Below the pieces are notes generated by a model that saw only the letters and a program-made list of their open reading frames with translations, had not been told where the DNA came from and ran no database searches. This document shows, in pieces, positions 55,700 to 64,000 of a DNA stretch of 64,000 nt. The stretch is taken from assembly GCA_965218625.1 (NCBI GenBank), contig CBDCLG010000017.1:248001-312000 (forward strand). The letters run 5' to 3'. Both the position numbers and the translations under genes were made by a program. Source of the DNA: Bin5 sp965218625 (lineage in GTDB: Bacteria > Chloroflexota > Anaerolineae > Caldilineales > Caldilineaceae). The stretch's first letter is position 1. Each line of letters opens with the position of its first letter.

Positions 55700-58600
55700 C
55701 TGGTTGTCGGCGTGGGCGTGGCTGTCGGAGTAGGGGTGTCAGTCTCGGCGGGCGCTTCGAAGGTGAGCGTCAAGTCGGTCGGCGCGCCGCCGTCGTAGTT
55801 CTGGACGCGCAGGATGATGTGGCCGCCGGCCGGCGCATTGACGGTGATGCGTTCGTCTCCGTTGCCGCTGCGGTCGCGGTCATCCCATCCACTGCCGCGG
55901 TTGTCCCTGCCATAGATGTCGAAATCGTGGCTGGTCGGCGACGCATCGGTCGTGATCGTCCATGCACCGCTGCGGTTGCCAACGTCCCAACGGAACCAGA
56001 CCGACTGGCGCGCCGTAAGATCGGCCACGTAGCTGCGGATCGAATGCGCGGATACGCCGGCCGGGTTGCCGATAATGTACGGATCGGACGCTGTCCCCGA
56101 TCCGCTGGACGTGAATTCGCTGGACGCCGGCGTGGCTGTCGGCGTGGCTGTCGGCGCAGCCGTGGCGGTGGCTGTTGGCGTTGGCGTCACGGTCGGCGTT
56201 GGCGTAGCCGTGGCGGTGGCCGTTGGCGTAACCGGTGCGGTCGTTGTGGGCGTCGCGGTCGGGTAACCACAGTTCGGAAGATTGAGACTGCTCAGGTCGT
56301 TGCTTTCGGTGGCCAGCAACGCCACAGGAATGCATCCGCTCAGCTGGTTTTTGCCGAGGTACAACCAGAGAATGCTGTCGAGGTTGCCAAGCTCGGCTGG
56401 AATCGAGCCGGTCAACTGGTTGGCACTGAGGGTCATCCAAATCAGGTTGTCGAGGTTGCCCAGCTCGGCTGGAATCGAGCCGGTCAACCGGTTCCCGTAC
56501 AGGTTGAGGGCTCGCAGGTATTCCAGGTTCCCCAGTGAAGCAGGAATCGCTCCGCTTAACCGATTTTCGCCAAGGGACAGCCACGTCAAGTTGCCCAGGT
56601 TGCCAAAAGTGGCGGGAATCGAGCCGGTCAACTGGTTGTCGCGAAGGTGCATCGTATCAAGGAGGGCAAGGTTGCCGAGCTCTGGAGGAAGGGAGCCGCT
56701 CAACCGGTTGTCATAGAGGTTCAGATAATTCAGTTGGTCGAGGCTGCCGAGTGCGGCTGGAATCGTCCCATTCAACTGGTTTTGGAGCAGGTCCAACTCG
56801 GTCACGCGGCCATTCTCGTCGGTGACGACACCGAACCAGTCTCCGATCGGTTCATCGGACAGCCAGTTGGTGTTGTCCGTCCAGTTCGGGCCGTCGGTGG
56901 CATTGTAGAGCGCAACCAACACATCCCTGTCTGTCAGGTCAGTCGAGGTTGTCGATGTTATCGTGGCCGTCGCCGTCGGGGTAGGTGTGGACTCCTGTTC
57001 GTTGAAATAGGCAGTTACAACATAGTCATAGGAGAATCCGAACGCCACGTCGTTGTCTATGTAGCTGGTTGATGTGCCATCAACCCTGATGGTCTCTGTG
57101 ATTACGCTTCCCTGGTCACTATGCGTGCGAGTGAGAATGTAGTGGCTCACGGAGCCGCTGGCGGGTGCGTTCCAGGTGACGAGGACTGAGTCTTCGACGA
57201 AGTCAAACGAAGGCGTAATCGTCTCTGTCCGGACCTGTAATTCGCTGGCCGCGGCGGTGGCGGTGGCGGTTGGCGTAGGTGTATCTGTAGGCGCAGGCGT
57301 GGCGGTAGATGTCGCTGTGGGTGTCGGCGTGGCTGTGGCGTCAGTATCTGGCGTGGCTGTCGCTGTGGGTGTCGGTGTGGCAGTAGCATCCGCACAGAAT
57401 GGCAAGCCGAGACGGTGAAAGTCGTTGCGATCGATATTGCGCCAGGCATCCGGAATGCATCCACTCAGTTGATTGCCCGAGATGTAGACATGCTCTATGT
57501 CGGCCTGGCTGCCCAAGTTGCCCAGTTCGGCTGGAATCGAACCGCTCAGTTGATTGCCTGAAAGGTCAAAGCGCCTCACATTGACCAGGTTGCCCAGCTC
57601 GCTTGGAATGGCCCCGCTTAACTCGTTGTCGTCCAGATTCAGATGTCTCAGCAACACCAAGTTGCCCAGCTCGCTCGGAATGGTCCCGGTTAACTCGTTG
57701 AACTGGAGTTCCAAATTGTCCAACCTGCCGAGATTCCCCAACTCGCCTGGGATCGCCCCGCTCAACTCGTTGCCAAACAGTACCAGGTTCCTCAGGCTGT
57801 CCATGTTGCCCAGCTCAACCGGTATCGACCCGCTCAACTGGTTGTTCCAGAGATAGAGACCCACCAGGTTGTCGAGCCTGCCAAGCGCCGCCGGTATTTG
57901 CCCGCTTAACTGGTTATCTGTGAGATACAGTTGCCTCAGGTTGGCGAGGTTGCCCAGTTCGCTCGGTATCGACCCACTCAACCCAGTTCTTTGGATGTAC
58001 ATGCCGGTCAGGTTGGTGAGGTTGCCCAGCTCGGCTGGAATCGACCCGCTCAATTCGTTGTTTGCGATTTTCAGCACCGTCAGGTTGGCGAGGTCGCCCA
58101 GTTCGCGCGGTATCGGCCCGCTCAACTCGTTGGTCGAGAGCGACAGATGGGTCAGGTTGACCAGTCTGCCCAGCTCGGCCGGAATCGACCCGCTCAATTC
58201 GTTGTGGTGGAGGTGCAGGAGGGTCAGGCTGTCGAGGGCCCCGAGCGCGGCTGGAATGGGGCCGTTCAGATCGTTGTAGTAGAGGTGCAGTGCCGTCACG
58301 CGACCGTTCTCATCCGTCGTGACCCCCTCCCAGGTCCCGATTGGCTCGGTGCTCAGCCAGTTTGTGTTGTCGTCCCAGTGGGGGCCGTCGGTCGCATTGT
58401 AGAGCGCAACCAATGCGTCCCTGTCCGAATAACCGCTAAGGTCGACCGTGGCCGTGGGCGTAGGCGTGTACGTTGGCGTGGCATCAGGCTCTGGCGTAGC
58501 TGTCGCTGTGGCTGTCGGTGTGGCAGTAGCGTCCGCACAGAATGGCAAACCGAGACTGGAAAAGTCGTTATCATCGACGTTGCGCCAGGCATCGGGAATG

Positions 58601-61408
58601 CATCCGCTCAGTTGATTGCCCGAGAGGTAAGCCAGCTCCAGGAAGCCCTGGCTGCCCAAGTTGCCCAGTTCGGCTGGAATCGAACCGCTCAGTCGATTGT
58701 CCGAGATGTTGAAGCGTTTAACAAAGACCAGGTTGCTCAATTCGCTGGGAATGGCACCGCTTAAATCGTTGGATTCCAGATTCAGAGTCCTCAGCGACCC
58801 CAGCTTGCCCAGCACGGTCGGAATGGTCCCGGTTAACACGTTGTTCTGGAGTTCCAGCTGTTCCAACCTGCGGAGGTTCCCCAACTCGACCGGAATCGTC
58901 CCGCTCAACTCGTTGCCATTCAGCCGCAGGTCCATCAGGCGTTGCAGGCTGCCCAGTTCAACCGGTATCGGCCCGCTCAGCTGGTTGTTCTGGAGATTGA
59001 GGCCCACCAGTTTGTCGAGCCTGCCAAGCGTCGCCGGTATTTGCCCGCTCAACTGGTTTTCTGTGAGATACATGCCGACCAGATCGCCGAGGTTGCCCAG
59101 TTCGCTCGGTATCGGCCCCGTCAACTGGTTGTTTTCCAGGTGCAGCGAGTCCAAATCGTCCATGTCGCCGAGCTCGGCTGGAATCGGCCCGCTCAACTGG
59201 TTGTCGTTGAGGCTGAGCAGCGACAGATTGCCGAGATTGCCCAGCTCGCTCGGTATCGGCCCGCTTAAGTCGTTGTTGTTGAGCGTCAGAATGACCATGT
59301 TGACGAGTCTGCCCAGTTCGGCTGGAATCGACCCGCTCAATTCGTTGTGGTGGAGGTAAAGGTAGATCAGCCTGTCGAGGGCCCCGAGCTCGGCTGGAAG
59401 GGAGCGGCTCAGATTGTTGTAGGAGAGATTCAGTTCCGTCACGCGACCGTTCTCATCCGTCAGGACGCCGTGCCAGTCGCCGATAGCCTCCTGGCTCAGC
59501 CAGTTGGTCTTGTCCGTCCAGTTAGGGCCGTCGGTCGCATTGTAGAGCGCTACCAATGCATCCCTGTCCGACGCGGCACTGCCGGTATCATCAGCTGTCG
59601 GAGTAACCGTTGGCGTGGCCGTGGCCGTGGCGGTGGGCGTCGCGGTGGCCGTGGCCGTCGGCGTTGCAGTCGGCGCAACTGCCGGCACGGTCAGTTCGCT
59701 GCGGTTGGACAGTACCTTTCCGCCGGCGGTACAGATGCTCCCCTGCGCGCTGCAGACGCTGCTGGCGGGCAGGATGACCCACACGACGCTGTCGGCGGCG
59801 TCCGGCTCAACCGTGATCTCCCACAGGTCGTTGCGCCCGTCCACGCGCCGCGCGCCGGTCACGGTGCCGCCGGTCAAGATCAGCGCATGATCGCGCACAT
59901 CCTCGTAGCCGGTACTGATCGCTTCGCTGAACTCGATTCGGAAGGTGAAGGTCGCGCCTGAATGGCTCGACGGTGCATTGCCAAAGCTTGCCGTCAGACC
60001 GGGCGTAGCCGTCGCTGTGGGGGTAGGTGTGGGTGCAGGAGCCGGCGCATCGAGGTAGGCGGTTACGATATATACAAAGTCACCGACGAAATCGACGTCA
60101 CTGTCCTGGTAGGATGTCGACGTGCTCTCGATCCTGATTGTCGTGGTAACGACGTCGCCCGCCTCTTCACGCGTACGGGTGAGGATGTAGTGGCTGACAG
60201 TGCCGCTGTCCGGCGCGTCCCAGGTGACGAGAATCAGGTTTTCGACAAAGTCCCACGAGGGCGTGATCGATTCTGTTCGGGTCGGTGACTCGCTGTCCTT
60301 GTCAGTGTCAGTGGCAGTGGCAGTGGACGTAGCGGTCGCTGTAGGTGTGGCCGAAGCCGTCGCTGTGGGTGTCAGCGTCGCCGTAGAAGTCGCTGTCCCT
60401 GTAGGTGTTGGCGTGAACGTGGGCGTCGGCGTTGCCGTCGCCGCAGAAGCGACGTCAGCCTCGAACGTAGCGCTCCAGCCGCCGGAACTGCCGCCATAGC
60501 GCGCCCGCACCTTCACCTTGTAGCGCACGCCCTGGTCCAGCCCGGTTATCGTATACGAGTTTGTCGTCGGGAAGGCGTTGCCCGAACTGTCCGACCATGT
60601 CTTGAAATCCTCATCCGTCCGCGCCCAGCTCAACCGGTAATCCTGCGGCGCATCCGGCGGCGCATCCCACGTCACCTCCAGCACGCCGGCCTGGCTGCTC
60701 GCAAGCCGTACCGCCCCAATCGAGCGGCTGTCACCAGGCGTCGGCGTCGCTGTCGCTGTGTCTGTCGGCGTCGGAGTGGCCGTCGGCGTCGATGTAGCTG
60801 TAGCTGTGGCCGTGTAAGTCGGTGCCGGCGTCTCTGTAGGCGTCGCCGTGTAAGTCGGTGCCGGCGTCTCCGTCGGCGTGGGGGTAGGCGTCGGAGTAGC
60901 AGTCGGGGTCGGGGTCGGGGTCGCCGTAAACGTCGGCGTATGCGTAGGGGTCGCCGTCGGTGCAGCCATAACGTCCGCCCGCACCACCCCGCTCCAGTCG
61001 CCGGGCCGACCGTCGCCGGTCCCCCTGGTAGCGGGCGCGCACCTGCACCTTGTAGCGCACACCCCCGTCCAGGCCGGTAACCGTATACGAATTTGTCGTG
61101 GGAAAGGCGTTGCCTGTAAGGTCGGTCCAGGTCTTGAAGTTCTCGTCGTCACGCGCCCAGCTCACGCGGTAGTCGACCGGCGGCTCCGTCGGCACGTCCC
61201 ACGTCACCTCAAGCTCGCCAGGCTCGCTGCTCGCCAGCGCCAGGTTGTGGACCGCCTTCACGTCCTCCTGCGCCGATACGCTGTTCACAACCGGCGCCAG
61301 CGCGCCGCATACGGTCAGGAGCAGCGCCAGCAGCCAGACGCCCACCCCCTTGGCGGAAAAGAGAGGGCTGCCGAACCAGGTCTTCTTCATTCTCCCGTTC
61401 GGAAACAT
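55696..61408 (-). CDS. Giant leucine-rich-repeat / fibronectin surface protein, 1-nt frameshift near 5' end
   Basis: About 1,900 codons. The true N-terminus lies in one frame (61408-61025): signal peptide GVGVWLLALLLTVCGALAPV and FN3 ALASSEPGELEVTWDVP. At CCCCC (61021-61025) the frame changes, and the remaining 1,800 codons are open. They hold Thr/Pro linkers (TPTPTATPTPT type), FN3 modules near residues 150-230 and 290-367, a module with ASFGNAPSSHSGATFTFRIE (about 384-487), three LRR blocks (about 531-884, 904-1250, 1405-1629), each opening with DRDALVALYNATDGPNW and built of LSGSIPAELGNLGNL-type 24-residue plant-like repeats, another FN3, and a C-terminal beta domain (about 1677-1802). Likely a secreted adhesion protein. 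Without frame correction the long frame has no signal peptide. Confidence 0.85.
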
Positions 61409-61872
61409 CTACCTCTCCTCCTGTTGCACGCGGACACGCCGCCGCGCATGGTGGATGCCAGATAGAGAAGGCGTTCCGGCAGTCGCTGCCGCGGCCGCTA
61501 CGCGTGCGGTCCGCTGCGTCTCACAGCGGGAAGGTCCCGCCGCGTCATGCCGGACCCGGCGCGAACAACCGGAATGTTGGGGGAAAGGGGGACTGATGCT
61601 TCCGGGGGTACGAGGAACAGCGCAGATTGGTGCGCTTTCCATTCAGGAACAGATGTCGAATGGAGAAGGGTAGGTATCTGATCGGCAGGCTGTCGCGCGT
61701 GATGCATAAAGAGTAATATGGTCTTTGACGGATTCCATATATAATAGGAGATAAATATGTATGTAATAAATATGAAGATAATGTCAAAGTATATAGTCTG
61801 TACGCGGGGCCTGTCAAATGCGATTTCAACAGTTCAGCGCAGCATTCGGGTCACTCTGATCCTGTCCTTGCC
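61409..61872. other. Non-coding upstream region of the LRR gene
   Basis: Includes a notably AT-rich stretch (about 61715-61800) between the LRR gene and the next small gene. No supported gene. Confidence 0.45.
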
Positions 61873-62406
61873 TCAGTATGGACGGTTGTCCCGTTCCTTG
61901 CTGTTGTTCGGATAGCGGCGGCTCTCCGCCCGCACTGCGCCGCTTGCCTTCGTGTCTTCCTGGGCGAGAACGATGCACTGATGCGCGGGAAGAAGGGTGA
62001 ACCGTGTCAGCTGTCTCACCGTCAGCCACACACCCAGGCCGACCGGCGCAACGCGATAAAAGGGAAAACACGCGCAGCCATCCTCTCGCGGCCGCCGCGG
62101 CAGCGGCGCGAGATCGAGGGCGCGGACGGCCCGAAGACCGAAGCCGCCCCGTCCGCGTCCGCCGGCTGGATCGCTGCCAAAACTTCCACGGCTGCCGGCG
62201 CCAGGACAGTAGGTCAGCGGGCCGGGATCGGTGTAGAAGGTGTCGGTCACTGCCTCGCCATACGCGAAGGTAATGACGCGCCGCCGCACGGCATCGCAGT
62301 TCGCATACCTGCACGCCTCGGTCCGCCTCTCTACATCGCTGTCGCCGCGCACGCGCTTCAACGTCCAGTCGTGCGAATCGGCCAACTGCTGCCAATAGCC
62401 GCCCAT
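61873..62406 (-). CDS. Protein of unknown function with an N-terminal Cys cluster
   Basis: 177 residues from the ATG at 62406 (GGAAAGGACGG upstream). It starts MGGYWQQLADSHDWTLKRVR, then CRYANCDAVRRRVITFAYGE and FYTDPGPLTYCPGAGSRGSF, a Gly/Arg-rich middle (about 75-110), and a more hydrophobic stretch PVGLGVWLTVRQLTRFTLL. The CxxxxC and later Cys and the SHxW start resemble the small protein at 32128-32352. Family not recognised. It lies upstream of the LRR gene on the same strand. The C-terminal half may not be authentic. Confidence 0.5.
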   Translation of the reverse strand: MGGYWQQLADSHDWTLKRVRGDSDVERRTEACRYANCDAVRRRVITFAYGEAVTDTFYTDPGPLTYCPGAGSRGSFGSDPAGGRGRGGFGLRAVRALDLAPLPRRPREDGCACFPFYRVAPVGLGVWLTVRQLTRFTLLPAHQCIVLAQEDTKASGAVRAESRRYPNNSKERDNRPY

Positions 62407-62815
62407 GCCAGCCGTCCTTTCCGCTCGCGGAAACGTCCGTTTTCTCAAAAACGCGCTAATTGCAGTGAAAGAGGGCGATGGAGTTCAGGGGGATGGAGGA
62501 AGGAGAGAAGGGCTAACGGGTGGAAAAGCGGAGTCAGGAAGATAGTGAGGGAGAGTTTGCGAGGTCAGGGGGCTCTGAATGCATGAGCGTTTGTCGTCTC
62601 AGCGGCAGGTAGAGCCCGGGGTCAGTGTCGACGAGATTATGAAGAAGGGCCGTCAGGGACGAAAAGCGCGCATGAAGCCCAGGAACTGCGCTGGCTCGCA
62701 GTCAACCGCGCCTTTTCTTGTTATCGCATCTTTCGTCTCGAACCTGACCTCGCACAGCGCGAGCTTTCTCTCCGTGTCCTTCTCCACAGCGGCATCTGGC
62801 ATGAGATCCCAAGTT
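62407..62815. other. Non-coding region, nothing recognised
   Basis: Between the small protein and the stop of the response regulator. Short frames only. Confidence 0.45.
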
Positions 62816-63496
62816 TCACGTTAATTCGTCGTCGTCCAGGAGGCCGCTGCGCGCCGCCCAGACTCCCATCTCCTGCCTGGTCCCCAAACCCAGCTTGCGC
62901 CGAATGGCATAGACCGCGTTCCGTACCGTCATTGGATTGCTGTTTCCGCGCGCTTCAGCGATCTCCGCGTAGGACATGCCGCGGGCGAACATCCTGAGCA
63001 GATCGCGCTCTCGGGCCGTCAACCGGTCCGATTCACTGGGAGAAATCGGACCGCCGCCGTCGTCGCCACTCATTCCCGTGACCAGTCTCCTTGCCGCTTC
63101 TCCCTGCACTCGAAACTCGCCACTGGCAACCTCCTTCAGCGTGGACAGCAGCATCTCTTTACCCGAAAACTTCTGAAGGTATCCGGTAGCGCCGGCATTT
63201 ACCGCCTGCACAATCGCACCGTGTCTGTTTGACGCGGTCAGCATGAGGACCCGTGTATCCGGCAGGGTTGCCGTTATCTCCCGGCAGGCTTCGATTCCGT
63301 TCTTTACCGGCATCAGAATGTCCATGATGACCACATCCGGCATCAGCTCCCGCACCATGCCCACTGCTTCATCCCCGTCGCCGGCCTGACCGACGACCTC
63401 AAAGTCGCCCGACTGCTCCAGTACTTCAGCAATCCCCTGCCGCACAATGGCGTGGTCGTCGACGATCATCACTCTGATTCTGTTTTCCGATGACAC
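62816..63496 (-). CDS. NarL/FixJ-type response regulator
   Basis: 226 residues from a GTG with AAGGAGG seven bases upstream. Receiver: acidic pair Asp13-Asp14 (RVMIVDDHAIVRQGIAE), phospho-acceptor Asp59 (DVVIMDILMPVKNG), Thr/Ser switch in VLMLTAS and a Lys-region variant GYLQKFSGKEML. Linker, then LuxR-type helix-turn-helix TARERDLLRMFARGMSYAEI to KLGLGTRQEMGVWA (about 155-210). It is 12 bases behind the kinase gene and so is its cognate regulator. The HTH has an insertion-like ARGNSNPMTVRNAVYAIRRK rather than the classical 'STVKNHL'. Confidence 0.93.
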   Translation of the reverse strand: MSSENRIRVMIVDDHAIVRQGIAEVLEQSGDFEVVGQAGDGDEAVGMVRELMPDVVIMDILMPVKNGIEACREITATLPDTRVLMLTASNRHGAIVQAVNAGATGYLQKFSGKEMLLSTLKEVASGEFRVQGEAARRLVTGMSGDDGGGPISPSESDRLTARERDLLRMFARGMSYAEIAEARGNSNPMTVRNAVYAIRRKLGLGTRQEMGVWAARSGLLDDDELT

Positions 63497-63508
63497 GCGC
63501 TGACCTCC

Positions 63509-64000
63509 TTAACCCTGACCAATGGGCACGGTACATTTGACGGTCGTGCCGTTACCGTTGGATTCGACGTTCAGACTGCCGCCCAGGCGCTCTGCGTCAG
63601 CCCTCATGTTTCTGAAGCCGTGGCCGCGCACGGCGTAATCATCAGGAAGCCCGGACCCGTCGTCCGACACCGACAGCCGCAACATCTCCTCTCCGAACTC
63701 CAGGGAGACCGTCACACCATCGGCGTCCGAGTGGCGGAAGGCGTTGGTGAGCGCGTTGTGGGCGATGGCGAACAGCAGGCTGCGCGTTACGGTGGACAGC
63801 TGCGGTTCGACTCCGTGCAGGTCCAGCTCCGCCGGAATCGAGGTGATGACGGTGAAGGTGTCGGCGTGTGCTTCGAGGACTTCGCTCAGCGTGCTTCCGC
63901 TGAATATCTGCCCGCCGTCTATCGGGTGCCTGAGCGTCCACATCGCCGACTTGGTCAGGGACCACATCGCCTCCAGCTTGGCGATCAGCTCGGGGGCGGA
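63509..64000 (-). CDS. NarX-type sensor histidine kinase, C-terminal part only
   Basis: Open to the right edge of the window; only the last 163 codons are seen. The HATPase domain of HisKA_3/NarX kinases: LFAIAHNALTNAFRHSDADG (N-box), LSVSDDGSGLPDDYAVRGHG (D/G box) and FRNMRADAERLGGSLNVESN then GNGTTVKCTVP. Upstream ELIAKLEAMWSLTKSAMW is the end of the dimerisation helix region. The input domain and phospho-His lie outside. It is the first gene of the pair with the NarL-type regulator. Confidence 0.92.
   Translation of the reverse strand, partial: SAPELIAKLEAMWSLTKSAMWTLRHPIDGGQIFSGSTLSEVLEAHADTFTVITSIPAELDLHGVEPQLSTVTRSLLFAIAHNALTNAFRHSDADGVTVSLEFGEEMLRLSVSDDGSGLPDDYAVRGHGFRNMRADAERLGGSLNVESNGNGTTVKCTVPIGQG

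Overview
The window is high-G+C bacterial DNA. By gene content and style it most resembles a Chloroflexota genome of the Caldilineales/Anaerolineae type. This is an inference from sugar ABC importers with no linked ATPase, paired Gfo/Idh/MocA dehydrogenases and 'L-rhamnose mutarotase' family proteins, phytanoyl-CoA dioxygenases, a formylglycine sulfatase, Thr/Pro-linker leucine-rich-repeat surface proteins and GAF-PAS kinases. No rRNA, tRNA or CRISPR array was recognised.

Layout. 1-1.9 kb: sugar-acid catabolic operon on the minus strand (Gfo dehydrogenase, mutarotase, amidohydrolase running off the left edge). 2-15 kb: a low-gene-density region where most recognisable accessory genes are broken: a type ISP-like DNA methyltransferase, an antitoxin tail, two copies of a FitA-like antitoxin (one with a broken PIN toxin), and a decayed AAA-ATPase/PIN two-gene unit. 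Four intact metabolic genes are set into it (class III aminotransferase, sulfatase, MFS transporter, LolA-like lipoprotein). 15-24 kb: housekeeping block on the minus strand (haloalkane-dehalogenase-like hydrolase, FtsK, RNase J, two glutamine synthetases). 24-28 kb: two 59-residue single-span membrane proteins and a frameshifted molybdopterin oxidoreductase with a candidate structured leader. 28-40 kb: two paralogous single-chain GAF-PAS-kinase-receiver-winged-helix proteins (the second frameshifted), a Calx-beta remnant, an orphan glycine-betaine-type binding protein, a broken sCache gene, IS3 and IS982 remnants and an HdeD-like membrane protein.

40-54.7 kb: one co-oriented minus-strand block with two complete sets of sugar ABC binding protein plus two permeases, surrounding a second mutarotase/Gfo/PhyH/amidohydrolase/P450 enzyme set. 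It reads as uptake and oxidative breakdown of an unusual, perhaps methylated or modified, sugar or glycoside. One permease carries an N-terminal beta-propeller, the most unusual architecture in the window. 55-61.4 kb: a very large LRR/FN3 surface protein with a 1-nt frameshift at a five-base homopolymer near its 5' end and a second broken LRR/FN3 tail behind it. 61.8-64 kb: a small Cys-containing protein and a NarX/NarL-type two-component pair running off the right edge.

A striking genome-wide feature is a family of low-complexity intergenic repeats built from short phrases (GTTTTTAGT, ACTGGCAACTGG, GGATAGT, GGAACTCGAAACTCG). They lie between many genes, have entered the coding sequence or stop region of at least two genes, and in one place have carried the last codons of another gene with them.
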